Shown: in pieces, positions 53,284 to 62,072 of the stretch | Numbering within the stretch: position 1 is the stretch's first letter | How the letters are laid out: each line of letters starts with the position of its first letter | Assembly (NCBI RefSeq): GCF_024628805.1 | Contig: NZ_CP102382.1 | Span: forward strand, 1,116,001 to 1,180,000 | Source of the DNA: Paenimyroides aestuarii | GTDB taxonomy: Bacteria; Bacteroidota; Bacteroidia; Flavobacteriales; Flavobacteriaceae | Direction of reading: 5' to 3' | DNA: 64,000 nucleotides | The notes under the pieces: generated by a model | Databases searched by the model: none | Told to the model about the DNA's origin: nothing | What the model saw: the letters and a program-made list of their open reading frames with translations, nothing else | Translations under genes and position numbers: made by a program

Positions 53284-53784
53284 ATGGAAAAGTTAATCAA
53301 CGATTTTAGTTTAGGTTTATTCTTTTGGCAAGCAATCATCTTATTAGTTATTATTTTCTTATTAGGGAAATTTGCTTGGAAACCAATCGTTAATGCTTTA
53401 GAAGCTCGCGAAGAAGGAATTGCAGATGCTTTGGCAGCAGCAGAAAACGCAAAAAGAGAGTTAACAAACTTAAAAGCAGATAACGAAAAATTATTGGCTG
53501 AAGCACGTTTAGAGCGCGATGCAATGTTAAAAGAAGCACGCGAAATGAAAGACAAAATGATTGCAGAAGCGAAAGAAGAAGCTCAAACTGCAGGTGCACA
53601 AATGATTGCACAAGCACAAGCATCTATCCAAAGCGAGAAAAATGCTGCAATGGCTGATATTAAAAATCAGGTTTCTTCTTTATCAATCGATATCGCAGAA
53701 AAATTATTAAAAGGGCAATTAGCAGACAAGCAAGCGCAAGAGCAATTGGTTGGATCATTATTAAACGATATTAAATTAAATTAA
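53284..53784 (+). CDS. atpF: F0F1 ATP synthase subunit b
   Basis: A 166-residue peripheral-stalk subunit: one N-terminal membrane helix (LGLFFWQAIILLVIIFLLGKFAW) and a long Ala/Glu/Lys-rich helix (about 40-140) that dimerises. Lies between atpE and atpH. Confidence 0.92.
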   Translation: MEKLINDFSLGLFFWQAIILLVIIFLLGKFAWKPIVNALEAREEGIADALAAAENAKRELTNLKADNEKLLAEARLERDAMLKEAREMKDKMIAEAKEEAQTAGAQMIAQAQASIQSEKNAAMADIKNQVSSLSIDIAEKLLKGQLADKQAQEQLVGSLLNDIKLN

Positions 53785-53793
53785 TAACACGTT

Positions 53794-54327
53794 ATGACGG
53801 GAACAAGAGCAGCCTTAAGATACGCTAAAGCAATTCTTGACGTGTCTAACGCAAAAGGAAATGCCGAAGTGGTTAGCGCCGATATGAAAACCATAGCCGA
53901 TGCTATTGCACAAAGCAGTGAGTTAAAGTTATTTTTAGAGAATCCGGTAATTAAAGGAGCATCTAAATTAGCTGCCTTAAACGAAATTTTTGCTTCGACT
54001 AACGCAGATACTAAAAACTTATTTTCGGTTTTATCACAAAACAAGCGTTTAGATATTTTAGAAGCAATTACAGCACAATATGCTACGTTATTTGATGAGT
54101 TAAAAGGAACTGAAGTGGCTTATGTAACAACAGCTACGCCTTTAACACCAGCATTAGAAGCACAAGTATTGGCAAAAGTAAAAGAGCTTTCTACCAAAGA
54201 AGTAAGCATTGTAAACGAAGTAAATAAAGACATAATTGGCGGCTTTATCATTCGTTTGGGCGATATGCAATACAACGCATCTATTGCCAACAAATTAAGT
54301 CAATTGAAAAGAGAATTTAATAATTAA
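53794..54327 (+). CDS. atpH: F1 ATP synthase subunit delta
   Basis: A 177-residue subunit linking the b stalk to F1. RAALRYAKAILDVSNAKGN at the start and the C-terminal NKDIIGGFIIRLGDMQYNASI are family hallmarks. Confidence 0.92.
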   Translation: MTGTRAALRYAKAILDVSNAKGNAEVVSADMKTIADAIAQSSELKLFLENPVIKGASKLAALNEIFASTNADTKNLFSVLSQNKRLDILEAITAQYATLFDELKGTEVAYVTTATPLTPALEAQVLAKVKELSTKEVSIVNEVNKDIIGGFIIRLGDMQYNASIANKLSQLKREFNN

Positions 54328-54364
54328 AATCACACACGTTTAACGTGATAAAATAATCAAACGC

Positions 54365-55939
54365 ATGGCAGCAATTAATCCTGCTGAGATTTCAGCAATA
54401 TTAAAGAAACAATTATCTGGTTTTACAGCAGAAGGATCTGTAGAAGAAGTTGGTACCGTTTTAACAATAGGTGATGGTATTGCACGTGTTCACGGATTGG
54501 CAAACGCACAATATGGTGAGTTGGTTCAGTTTGAGAACGGTTTAGAAGCAATGGTTCAAAACTTAGAAGAAGATAACGTTGGGGTTGTTTTATTTGGTCC
54601 ATCTACAGGTGTAAGCGAAGGATCTACTGTAAAAAGAACAGGTCGTATCGCATCTATCAAAGTAGGTGAAGGTATGTTAGGACGTGTGGTGGACACTTTA
54701 GGAAATCCAATTGATGGTAAAGGACCTATCACAGGCGATTTATACGAAATGCCAATTGAGCGTAAAGCGCCAGGAGTTGTATTCCGTCAGCCGGTAACTG
54801 AGCCAATGCAAACAGGTATCAAAGCAATCGATGCAATGATTCCAGTGGGTCGTGGGCAACGTGAGTTGGTTATTGGTGACCGCCAAACTGGTAAAACTAC
54901 TGTTTGTATCGATACCATCTTAAATCAAAAAGAATTTTACGATGCTGGTAAACCAGTATTCTGTATATATGTTGCTGTGGGGCAGAAAGCATCTACAGTA
55001 GCAAACATTGCAAAAACATTAGAAGAAAAAGGCGCAATGGCTTATTCAATCATTGTGGCTGCAAACGCATCAGATCCTGCTCCAATGCAAGTATATGCGC
55101 CAATGGCAGGTGCTGCAATTGGTGAGTATTTCCGTGATACAGGTCGTCCGGCATTAATCGTTTATGATGATTTATCTAAACAAGCGGTAGCTTACCGTGA
55201 AATGTCGTTGATCTTACGTCGTCCACCAGGTCGTGAGGCGTATCCTGGAGACGTTTTCTATCTTCACTCTCGTTTATTAGAGCGTGCTGCAAAAGTAATC
55301 GGTGACGATGAAATTGCTAAAAACATGAACGATTTACCAGAATCATTAAAACCAATCGTTAAAGGTGGTGGGTCATTAACTGCTTTACCAATTATCGAAA
55401 CACAAGCTGGTGACGTTTCTGCATACATCCCAACCAACGTAATTTCGATTACTGACGGACAAATTTTCTTAGAGTCTGATTTATTCAACTCTGGTGTACG
55501 TCCGGCAATTAACGTAGGTATTTCGGTATCGCGTGTGGGTGGTAACGCGCAAATTAAATCAATGAAAAAAGTAGCTGGTACATTAAAATTAGACCAAGCA
55601 CAATTCCGTGAATTAGAAGCTTTCGCGAAATTTGGTTCAGATTTAGATGCTGCTACAATGAACGTAATTGAGAAAGGTAAACGCAACGTTGAAATCTTAA
55701 AACAAACAGTAAACGATCCTTACACGGTAGAAGATCAAATTGCGATCATCTATGCAGGTTCTAAAAACTTATTGCGCAACGTTCCTGTGGAAAAAGTAAA
55801 AGAGTTCGAAAAAGAATTCTTACAAGTATTAAACTTATCGCACCGCGATACGTTGAATGCGTTAAAAGCAGGTAACTTGTCTGACGAAGCTACAGCTACA
55901 TTAGAAAAAGTAGCAAAAGAAGTATCGTCTAAATACTAA
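54365..55939 (+). CDS. atpA: F1 ATP synthase subunit alpha
   Basis: A 524-residue non-catalytic nucleotide-binding subunit: Walker A GDRQTGKT (171-178), Walker [10 protein letters not shown], arginine-finger segment [10 protein letters not shown]. Codon use is visibly more polished than in neighbours (few rare codons), as for highly expressed genes. Confidence 0.96.
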   Translation: MAAINPAEISAILKKQLSGFTAEGSVEEVGTVLTIGDGIARVHGLANAQYGELVQFENGLEAMVQNLEEDNVGVVLFGPSTGVSEGSTVKRTGRIASIKVGEGMLGRVVDTLGNPIDGKGPITGDLYEMPIERKAPGVVFRQPVTEPMQTGIKAIDAMIPVGRGQRELVIGDRQTGKTTVCIDTILNQKEFYDAGKPVFCIYVAVGQKASTVANIAKTLEEKGAMAYSIIVAANASDPAPMQVYAPMAGAAIGEYFRDTGRPALIVYDDLSKQAVAYREMSLILRRPPGREAYPGDVFYLHSRLLERAAKVIGDDEIAKNMNDLPESLKPIVKGGGSLTALPIIETQAGDVSAYIPTNVISITDGQIFLESDLFNSGVRPAINVGISVSRVGGNAQIKSMKKVAGTLKLDQAQFRELEAFAKFGSDLDAATMNVIEKGKRNVEILKQTVNDPYTVEDQIAIIYAGSKNLLRNVPVEKVKEFEKEFLQVLNLSHRDTLNALKAGNLSDEATATLEKVAKEVSSKY

Positions 55940-56028
55940 TTTTAAAAGTATATTGTATATTGTAAAATGTATCAAGCTCATATAGATGCCTTTACAATAT
56001 ACAATTTTACCATATACATTTTAAAAAA
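55940..56028 (+). promoter_or_regulatory. Alternative hairpins between atpA and atpG
   Basis: Two perfect inverted repeats share one arm. GTATATTGTAAA (55955-55966) pairs with TTTACAATATAC (55991-56002), and TAAAATGTAT (55963-55972) pairs with ATACATTTTA (56014-56023), the latter just 5 bp before the atpG ATG. They overlap at 55963-55966, so only one can form fully; the second would cover the atpG translation start region. Confidence 0.5.
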
Positions 56029-56889
56029 ATGGCAAACTTAAAAGAAATACGTAACAGAATCAATTCGGTGTCATCAACCATGCAGATTACCTCTGCAATG
56101 AAGATGGTTTCTGCAGCAAAATTAAAAAAGGCGCAAGATGCGATTACCGCTATGCGTCCGTATGCAGAAAAGTTAACCGAGTTAATTCAAAACATCAGCT
56201 CTACATTAGAAGGCGATGCTGCGGGCGTTTATGCAGCGCAGCGTGAGGTGAATAATGTGTTATTAGTTGTGATTACATCAAACCGCGGATTGTGTGGTGC
56301 ATTTAATGCCAATGTGATTAAAGCTACGCGCACGTTAATTGATACCACCTATGCAGGTAAAAAAGTAGATGTATTAACAATTGGTAAAAAAGGTTATGAT
56401 TTAGTTGGAAAAACCGAAACCGTTTTTGCAAACCGCAGTGATTTGTTCGATGCGTTAACGTTTGTAAATGTAGAAGCAGTTGCCCAACAAATTATGGATG
56501 CCTTTATTGAAGGTAGCTATGACAAAGTAGAATTGGTTTATAATCAATTTAAAAATGCAGCAACACAAATTGTACAAACCGAACAGTTTTTGCCTTTAAA
56601 ACCAATTGAAGCAGAATCAAACGCTACCGTAGATTATATTTATGAGCCTTCTAAAGAAGAAATCATTTTAAATTTAATTCCTACATCGTTAAAAACACAG
56701 TTGTACAAAGCAGTTTTAGATTCTAATGCAGCAGAACATGGCGCACGTATGACGGCTATGCACAAAGCAACCGATAATGCGAAAGATTTACGCGATCAGT
56801 TAAAATTAACGTATAACAAAGCACGTCAGGCTGCTATTACAAACGAAATCTTAGAAATCGTTGGTGGTGCCGAAGCATTGAATAATTAA
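56029..56889 (+). CDS. atpG: F1 ATP synthase subunit gamma
   Basis: A 286-residue central shaft. N-terminal LKEIRNRINSVSSTMQITSAMKMVSAAKLKKA and C-terminal AVLDSNAAEHGARMTAMHKATDNA are the coiled-coil ends. It closes the operon: no atpD (beta) or atpC (epsilon) follow, which are encoded elsewhere in this phylum. Confidence 0.94.
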   Translation: MANLKEIRNRINSVSSTMQITSAMKMVSAAKLKKAQDAITAMRPYAEKLTELIQNISSTLEGDAAGVYAAQREVNNVLLVVITSNRGLCGAFNANVIKATRTLIDTTYAGKKVDVLTIGKKGYDLVGKTETVFANRSDLFDALTFVNVEAVAQQIMDAFIEGSYDKVELVYNQFKNAATQIVQTEQFLPLKPIEAESNATVDYIYEPSKEEIILNLIPTSLKTQLYKAVLDSNAAEHGARMTAMHKATDNAKDLRDQLKLTYNKARQAAITNEILEIVGGAEALNN

Positions 56890-56909
56890 TACGTTTTTAA
56901 TTACTATAT

Positions 56910-56936
56910 AAGAGGCATAAAATGCCTCTTTTTTAT
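56910..56936 (+). terminator. Terminator of the atp operon
   Basis: AAGAGGCAT (56910-56918) and ATGCCTCTT (56922-56930) with an AAA loop and T run. Confidence 0.88.
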
Positions 56937-56945
56937 TTTTATATT

Positions 56946-57578
56946 ATGATCTATCATAAAATTTTTATTGCCCTTTTCGCATTGTCTATTATTAGTTGTA
57001 AGAAAACTGATACTATTTCAAGTGAAAAAGAATCAGTTGAATCTATTTCTGTTAATGATTCAATTTCTGTGTCTTTTGTTAAAAAGGATTCTATTATAAA
57101 TGACAGTGTTTCATTGTATTTCAAATTAGAAAAGCCTGTAAAAGATCATGCTAATGTCTTTTATGATAATTTGGCATTTAAGTTTTTCTTGAAGTATAAT
57201 GAAGCTAATGATTTTGATAAATTAATCATTATTAATGATGATAAGTCTTTTGATTATAAAAAGTCTTTTTTTATAAGATTACAATCATTATTAGAATTAA
57301 GAAATGATTTTTTAGACAAGGAAAAAAGATCAGACTTAGAGAACGTATTTTTAAATAAAGAAATGAGCGTAGCTTTTTTCGGTGTGTTTGAAGAGGTAAC
57401 TCAAAAATATGGTCAGATTGAAAAGATCACAATTGATGATTATGAAATTAAAGACACAAAGAATGTAAATAAAATCTTTATTGTTACTTATGTAATGTAT
57501 TTCGGAGATACGGGAATGAGATATAAGTTATTCTATTCCATTGAAAGCAGAAAGATAATTAGATACGAGTATCTTTAA
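56946..57578 (+). CDS. Hypothetical lipoprotein
   Basis: A 210-residue predicted lipoprotein with signal MIYHKIFIALFALSIISC and lipobox. It then has a Ser/Glu/Asp-rich linker (about 20-55) and a C-terminal part (about 60-210) with alternating charged/aromatic pattern, ending IESRKIIRYEYL. No known domain. The ATG at 56946 is right; an ATG at 56922 lies inside the atp terminator. More A/T-rich than the atp genes, as usual for accessory genes. Confidence 0.6.
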   Translation: MIYHKIFIALFALSIISCKKTDTISSEKESVESISVNDSISVSFVKKDSIINDSVSLYFKLEKPVKDHANVFYDNLAFKFFLKYNEANDFDKLIIINDDKSFDYKKSFFIRLQSLLELRNDFLDKEKRSDLENVFLNKEMSVAFFGVFEEVTQKYGQIEKITIDDYEIKDTKNVNKIFIVTYVMYFGDTGMRYKLFYSIESRKIIRYEYL

Positions 57579-57728
57579 ATTTAGTAAGACTTACGTAATA
57601 GTTGATACGTTTTAAAACATATTTTAAAAACCTTTATCTTATTTGATAAAGGTTATGAATCTCTTGGAATAAAGGGTACCCAAAGTTTGGGTGTAGAAAT
57701 AAGATACTAAATATTAAAATTGATTAAA
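57579..57728 (+). other. Intergenic region with two hairpins
   Basis: Holds AACCTTTATC (57629-57638) / GATAAAGGTT (57645-57654), the same hairpin as the terminator at 58083 but without its T run, and a small palindrome ACCCAAA (57678-57684) / TTTGGGT (57686-57692). Confidence 0.5.
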
Positions 57729-58076
57729 ATGATAGGCTTCTTAATATTATTAATTTTTGCTTTTATACTTGATTACTTTATGTATACAAGATTAAAGCCG
57801 TTAACAGTTTTTTCTAAAAAGAATGAAATTTTGTTATCTATACTCGGAGTGAGTTTATTAGTTTTAGGTTTAATGCTTGAAACATTTGAATTAAATGATA
57901 TTTTTATGATATTATTTTTGTGTATAGGTATGGTAATTACTAGATTTTTTGATGCAATGAATTTAAATAAAGAACGTAATCAACTAATTCTTTTTAAGTA
58001 TTTATTAGAGGTAATGCTTGTATTCTGTATTATTACTCAGTTCGCTTATATATGGAATAAAATGTTTAACATATAA
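57729..58076 (+). CDS. Small integral membrane protein
   Basis: A 115-residue hydrophobic protein with three to four helices (about 2-17, 30-50, 55-75, 88-108). The ATG at 57729 is preferred over a TTG three codons upstream. No family recognised; it sits between hypothetical genes. Confidence 0.55.
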   Translation: MIGFLILLIFAFILDYFMYTRLKPLTVFSKKNEILLSILGVSLLVLGLMLETFELNDIFMILFLCIGMVITRFFDAMNLNKERNQLILFKYLLEVMLVFCIITQFAYIWNKMFNI

Positions 58077-58082
58077 TAAAAA

Positions 58083-58115
58083 AACCTTTATCTTAGTTGA
58101 TAAAGGTTTTTTTTT
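58083..58115 (+). terminator. Terminator (repeat of the hairpin at 57629)
   Basis: AACCTTTATC (58083-58092) and GATAAAGGTT (58099-58108) with T run, 7 bp after the membrane-protein stop. One base in the loop differs from the earlier copy. Confidence 0.82.
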
Positions 58116-58375
58116 ATGGAAACAATCGCTATAAACAAGAGAAATGCATTTTATATTGCCAATCAATTGGTTTTTAAAATCCATATAATTCGTAAATGGA
58201 TTTTGGGTAAAGAAAGCTACCATTTGATCGATGCATTTGGAAACACTCAGTTGATTTTCTATCTAAAACATGGTTTTGGATTTAGTAAAATTGTCTTTAT
58301 AGAAAACAACCTTTCAAGTTCTTATGAATTTGTTCAAAATAAGAACAGTTTTTGTTGGATATATAATGGACATAA

Positions 58376-58378
58376 ATA
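58376..58378 (+). repeat. Target-site duplication, left copy (ATA)
   Basis: ATA just outside the left inverted repeat; matched by ATA at 59296-59298. Removing one copy restores the reading frame of the split gene. Confidence 0.7.
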
Positions 58379-59295
58379 GAAGTGATTTAAACTTTTATTT
58401 TATTAAATTTTCTTAGAGCAATTACGATGAATGCTAAATAATTAAAGCCTAGCCAACTTGTAACTGTTGTGTCGAATCTATTTAATATGGATCTAAAACT
58501 ATCCATCCAAGCATTTGTTCTTTCTATTTTATATCTCTCATTATAAAGTTCTTGGTCAAAATATTCATCTCTATCTGTATCGCCATTTCTTTTATTGAAA
58601 CAAATATTTGCATGTATTTCTTTTTTCTCACAACACAACCTAAATTCTTTAGAATCAAAGCCCGCATCAGCATTTAAAAAAAGTCCTTCAACTGGAATTT
58701 TTGCTTGCTCTAAAGTTCCCGTTATCACTTCAAACTGAACTTCTATGTTAAAAAGATCGTTATGGTTACCAGCTACAGGTTCTGAAATGGCTAATGGAAT
58801 TCCTTGTTTATCACTTAAATACAATGAGTTAGTGGTTTTACGTTTCTTTCTACCTTGATATTCTACTTCTTCACCACCCCTAATTGCAGAGGTATGACTA
58901 CCATCAAAATCTACATTCGAAAGGTCTAATTTTGATTTGTTTTTTTCTAAAATGCTTGTCCAGATTTTTTTTAAAATATCTGCCTTACACCATTTTCGAT
59001 AATGATAATAAACCGATTCCCAACTTAATACATTTTCTTCAAATAATGCCTTAACTGGAAGTTGATGCCATTGAACTCCTGTTTTAAGTTTGTAAAGTAC
59101 AGCATTTACTATTTCTTCCAAAGGAACTGTTGCCTGAAAACCTCGTTTTGCTAATGGCAAATAAGGTACTATTTCTTTTTTTATTATATCTTTGTTCAGT
59201 ACACTGTACATAAGGGTTGATTTTGAAATGAATATGTTTTGCAACACAAATTTCGTCAACCCTTTATTATTTACAAAATAAGTTTAAATCACTTC
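58379..59295 (-). mobile_element. IS5-family insertion sequence, apparently intact
   Basis: 917 bp bounded by perfect 16-bp inverted repeats GAAGTGATTTAAACTT (58379-58394, inverted at 59280-59295) followed by a shifted TATTTT match. The flanks carry a 3-bp direct repeat ATA (58376-58378 and 59296-59298). It holds one full transposase gene with the catalytic residues. Confidence 0.88.
58387..59211 (-). CDS. IS5-family transposase
   Basis: A 274-residue DDE transposase. N-terminal DUF4096-type domain (IIKKEIVPYLPLAKRG ... KTGVQWHQLP), catalytic Asp in VDFDGSHTSA, second Asp in LNADAGFDSKE, Glu in RYKIERTNAWMD. The ATG at 59211 (MYSVLNKD) is used; the in-frame TTG at 59259 lies close to the inverted repeat. 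No frameshift, so it may be active. Confidence 0.88.
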   Translation of the reverse strand: MYSVLNKDIIKKEIVPYLPLAKRGFQATVPLEEIVNAVLYKLKTGVQWHQLPVKALFEENVLSWESVYYHYRKWCKADILKKIWTSILEKNKSKLDLSNVDFDGSHTSAIRGGEEVEYQGRKKRKTTNSLYLSDKQGIPLAISEPVAGNHNDLFNIEVQFEVITGTLEQAKIPVEGLFLNADAGFDSKEFRLCCEKKEIHANICFNKRNGDTDRDEYFDQELYNERYKIERTNAWMDSFRSILNRFDTTVTSWLGFNYLAFIVIALRKFNKIKV

Positions 59296-59518
59296 ATATT
59301 ATATAAAGCAGCCTTTTTCATTTTTTTACAAAATCGAGTTTTATAGAGATAATGAGTTAATTGGGCACTCATTAAAAAACTCTTTTTGGAAATCATATTT
59401 AGATGAAATCAGTTTTTCTTTTCTAAATTTTATAACGGATGAAGAAATTGAGTTATATTTAATACTTTACGCCATTCATTACGCGTATTTTAGAATTGGA
59501 GAGTAAAATAACTTGCTT

Positions 59519-60229
59519 ATGAAAAAGTCAATTAAAATAACTATTCCTAAACCTTGTGAAAAGCAGGAGTGGAGTTCAGAATTTATTTCTAACAGAGAAC
59601 AATTGTGCTTACTTTGTAGCGAAAAGGTTTTTGATGCAACAAATCTTTCTGATACTGAATTACATAATTTGGTGAATCAAAGAGAGCGACCAAAATGCAT
59701 GAAGTTCAAACAATCACAATTAAACCGACCTTTATTGGTTGCTTCCACTAATCATTTTAATTACAAACAAATTTCAAATGCTTTTTACGGATTGTTGGTT
59801 GCTGGTTTGGTAGTATCATGCGGTGTTAAAAAAAGAACTGAAAATGCTGTTTCAGCATGTGAACAATTGTTTATAACAGATCCATTTTTTAAGGATACGT
59901 TGAAATATGTGATAAGGGGAATCGTTATTGATAACAAATACCTTGATGTTATAGATAATGCTGATGTAACCATTTATACAAATAAATATGAACAATTTGC
60001 TAAAGTAGATTCATTAGGAAGGTTTAAAATGGTAATACCTAAATCAAAGCTTTCTGATATTATGTACTTAAAAATAGATGCACGTAGAAATCAATTTTAT
60101 GTTTTTGTTTATAAAGAGCATTATGAAGGATCATTTGAGATAAGAAAAGAAGAGTTTCCTTTAAATAAAGTTTTTGTTTTAAAAGAACCTGAACCTATTT
60201 ATATTGGTTATTACGAAGTTGAAAAATAA
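59519..60229 (+). CDS. Cys-motif / carboxypeptidase-regulatory-like membrane protein, copy 1
   Basis: A 236-residue protein. The first 75 residues carry a flavobacterial zinc-knuckle-like pattern (IPKPCEKQEW, LCLLCSEKVFDATNLSDTEL, KCMKFKQSQLNRPLL), then a membrane helix (about 92-108, GLLVAGLVVSCG), then a periplasmic domain (VIRGIVIDNKYLDVIDNADVTIY ... DSLGRFKMVIP) like a carboxypeptidase regulatory/CnaB beta-sandwich. The first about 110 residues are almost identical to the next gene, the rest is not, marking a recent duplication or conversion of the 5' half. Function unknown. Confidence 0.68.
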   Translation: MKKSIKITIPKPCEKQEWSSEFISNREQLCLLCSEKVFDATNLSDTELHNLVNQRERPKCMKFKQSQLNRPLLVASTNHFNYKQISNAFYGLLVAGLVVSCGVKKRTENAVSACEQLFITDPFFKDTLKYVIRGIVIDNKYLDVIDNADVTIYTNKYEQFAKVDSLGRFKMVIPKSKLSDIMYLKIDARRNQFYVFVYKEHYEGSFEIRKEEFPLNKVFVLKEPEPIYIGYYEVEK

Positions 60230-60237
60230 TAGATTTT

Positions 60238-60921
60238 ATGAAAAAATCAATTAAAATAACTATTCCTAAACCTTGTGAAAAGCAGGAGTGGAGTTCAGAA
60301 TTTATTTCAAACAGAGAACAATTGTGCTTACTTTGCAGTGAAAAGGTTTTTGATGCAACAAATCTTTCTGATACTGAATTACATAATTTGGTGAATCAAA
60401 AAGAGCGACCAAAATGCATGAAGTTCAAACAATCACAATTAAACCGACCATTATTGGTTGCTTCCACTAATCATTTCAATTACAAACAAATTTCAAATGC
60501 TTTTTACGGATTGTTGGTTGCTGGCTTAGTGGTTTCGTGTTCGGTGCAAAAACCCCCTCAAAAATCGATTGCTGAATATGAACAATTGTTTCAAACCGAT
60601 CCTTTTTTCAGTGATACTTTGCAGTATGTGATTCGGGGTATTGTGGTTGATAAAACCACCATGAAGCCTGTGAAGAATTATTCAGTAACTTTAATTTTTG
60701 ATGGCGGTTATGGTGTTTTAAGTGATGGTGAAGGACGATTCAAGCTTAACATTCCAAAATATTCAATCAAAGACACTATTACTATTTCTATAATTGGTAG
60801 AGATTATGAAACGGAATATTATGAGGAAATAACTGTTCTTAAATCGCAATTACCTTTCAATCAATTAATTTTTGTGCAACAAACAGAACAAGTCCTTATT
60901 GGAAGTTATATAACATATTAA
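60238..60921 (+). CDS. Cys-motif / carboxypeptidase-regulatory-like membrane protein, copy 2
   Basis: A 227-residue paralogue, 8 bp after copy 1. Same N-terminal Cys motifs and membrane helix, followed by a diverged regulatory-like domain (VIRGIVVDKTTMKPVKNYSVTLIF ... DGEGRFKLNIP). The end (QVLIGSYITY) lacks the GYYEVxK tail of copy 1; that tail is found instead in a fragment just downstream. Confidence 0.68.
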   Translation: MKKSIKITIPKPCEKQEWSSEFISNREQLCLLCSEKVFDATNLSDTELHNLVNQKERPKCMKFKQSQLNRPLLVASTNHFNYKQISNAFYGLLVAGLVVSCSVQKPPQKSIAEYEQLFQTDPFFSDTLQYVIRGIVVDKTTMKPVKNYSVTLIFDGGYGVLSDGEGRFKLNIPKYSIKDTITISIIGRDYETEYYEEITVLKSQLPFNQLIFVQQTEQVLIGSYITY

Positions 60922-60922
60922 T

Positions 60923-60985
60923 GGAGTGTTACCAATTGAGCCAATGGAATTAACCTTTGTTGGCTACTATGAAGTGGATAAATAA
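60923..60985 (+). pseudogene. Third-copy remnant: C-terminal tail
   Basis: 20 codons plus TAA coding for GVLPIEPMELTFVGYYEVDK. The ending is like the end of copy 1 (YIGYYEVEK). No start; it is a relic of a third paralogue or the displaced end of copy 2. Confidence 0.55.
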
Positions 60986-61149
60986 TTTTAAAAAACCAAT
61001 AAACAAAAAGTTAGGAAAATTACCCTAAGATATTTTATATTTGAATTATTAAAAAAGCATAAAGTCATTGCGGCATATCAAATGGCTGTGCACAATCAGA
61101 AAAAGCAACTTGCATAAACTATATAAAACTATAAAAACTAATTTTAGAA
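60986..61149 (+). promoter_or_regulatory. Leader of the MscS gene with -7 element
   Basis: An exact -7 element TATATTTG lies at 61036-61043, so the transcript would carry about 100 untranslated bases before the GTG at 61150. Within it is an 11-codon frame (61083-61118) of no evident importance. Nothing else seen. Confidence 0.4.
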
Positions 61150-61998
61150 GTGAACGAATATTTGAATAGAGCAACTGTTGCCATAGAAGATTTAGTAAAG
61201 GATATTATTGAATATACTCCAAATATTATTTTGGCATTATTGGTTTGTTTGCTGTCGTTTTATCTTTCAAACCGAGTAAAAAAAGCTACAGAAAAAATCT
61301 TGCTAAAGCGCAATATTAAGCATTCTGCCCGAAACGTGATTGCAAACATGACCTCGTTTGCAACTATTTTAGGTGGTTTGTATCTTATGTTGTCTATAAT
61401 GAATTTAAGCGATTTCATTAAAGCTTTATTAGGAGCCGCAGGTTTAATAGGTTTGGCAGTCAGTTTGGCTTTGCAAAGCACTTTAAGCAATACATTTGCA
61501 GGCATTGTTTTATCCTTTATCAAAACGATTAAAATAGGCGACTGGATTGAAACAAACGGATATGCCGGTGAAGTACAAGAAATAAACCTTCGAGTAACGA
61601 CTTTGTTGCTGGCCGATGGTAATATATTAACAATTCCCAATAAACTTTTAATAGAAAACACATTGAAAAACTATTCGCTTACCGAAAACAGTATTATTAG
61701 TTTACAGTGTGGTATTGATTACAACTCAGATTTGCAATTTGTGGAAGATTTGGTGGTAAACACCATTAAAAGCGAATTACCTTGTTATGTGCCAGGAACA
61801 AAAGTGCCCTTTTTTTATTATGAATTTGCCGATTCGTCTATAAATTTTGAAGTCCGGTTTCAATCAAAATCAGGACGAGCTATCGAAATTGCACAATTCA
61901 AAGGTTTGGCCATTAAATTAATTCATAAAAAATTCAAAGAACATAACATCAATATTCCATTCCCAATTAGGTCGCTTGAAGTGCGAAATAGTAAGTGA
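61150..61998 (+). CDS. mscS: Small-conductance mechanosensitive channel (MscS family)
   Basis: A 282-residue inner-membrane channel: three helices, the third being the Gly/Ala-rich pore (ALLGAAGLIGLAVSLALQSTLSNTFAGIVL), then the MscS beta domain (KIGDWIETNGYAGEVQEINLRVTTLL ... IPNKLLIENTLKNYS) and the C-terminal alpha/beta domain. It opens when turgor rises. Start is a GTG at 61150; no closer ATG would keep the N-terminal helix. Confidence 0.88.
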   Translation: MNEYLNRATVAIEDLVKDIIEYTPNIILALLVCLLSFYLSNRVKKATEKILLKRNIKHSARNVIANMTSFATILGGLYLMLSIMNLSDFIKALLGAAGLIGLAVSLALQSTLSNTFAGIVLSFIKTIKIGDWIETNGYAGEVQEINLRVTTLLLADGNILTIPNKLLIENTLKNYSLTENSIISLQCGIDYNSDLQFVEDLVVNTIKSELPCYVPGTKVPFFYYEFADSSINFEVRFQSKSGRAIEIAQFKGLAIKLIHKKFKEHNINIPFPIRSLEVRNSK

Positions 61999-62033
61999 TT
62001 TCTCCTTTAGGAATAGATTTTAAAAAAGTAAAA

Positions 62034-62067
62034 AAACCGTTTCAAAATCTATTTTTTAAAACGGTTT
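62034..62067. terminator. Bidirectional terminator
   Basis: AAACCGTTT (62034-62042) and AAACGGTTT (62059-62067) between the convergent MscS and DUF3570 genes, flanked by A and T runs. Confidence 0.7.
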
Positions 62068-62072
62068 AAAAA

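Larger units (their letters stand above)
58116..59506 (+). pseudogene. Hypothetical gene split by an IS5-family insertion
   Basis: The 5' part (58116-58376) encodes 87 residues, METIAINKRNAFYIANQ to IYNGHK, and then runs into the IS. The 3' part (59299-59506) encodes 68 residues to a TAA at 59504-59506. If the IS (58379-59295) and one copy of the ATA target duplication are taken out, the two join in frame as NGHK-YYIKQPF, giving one protein of 156 residues. That the frame is kept shows the insertion is recent and the gene was intact before. No known domain; the pattern of strands and aromatic residues suggests a small beta-rich protein. Confidence 0.8.

Noticed and set aside
56922..56945. ATG at 56922 as start of the hypothetical lipoprotein
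   Set aside because: It lies within the atp operon terminator stem; the ATG at 56946 opens a proper lipoprotein signal.
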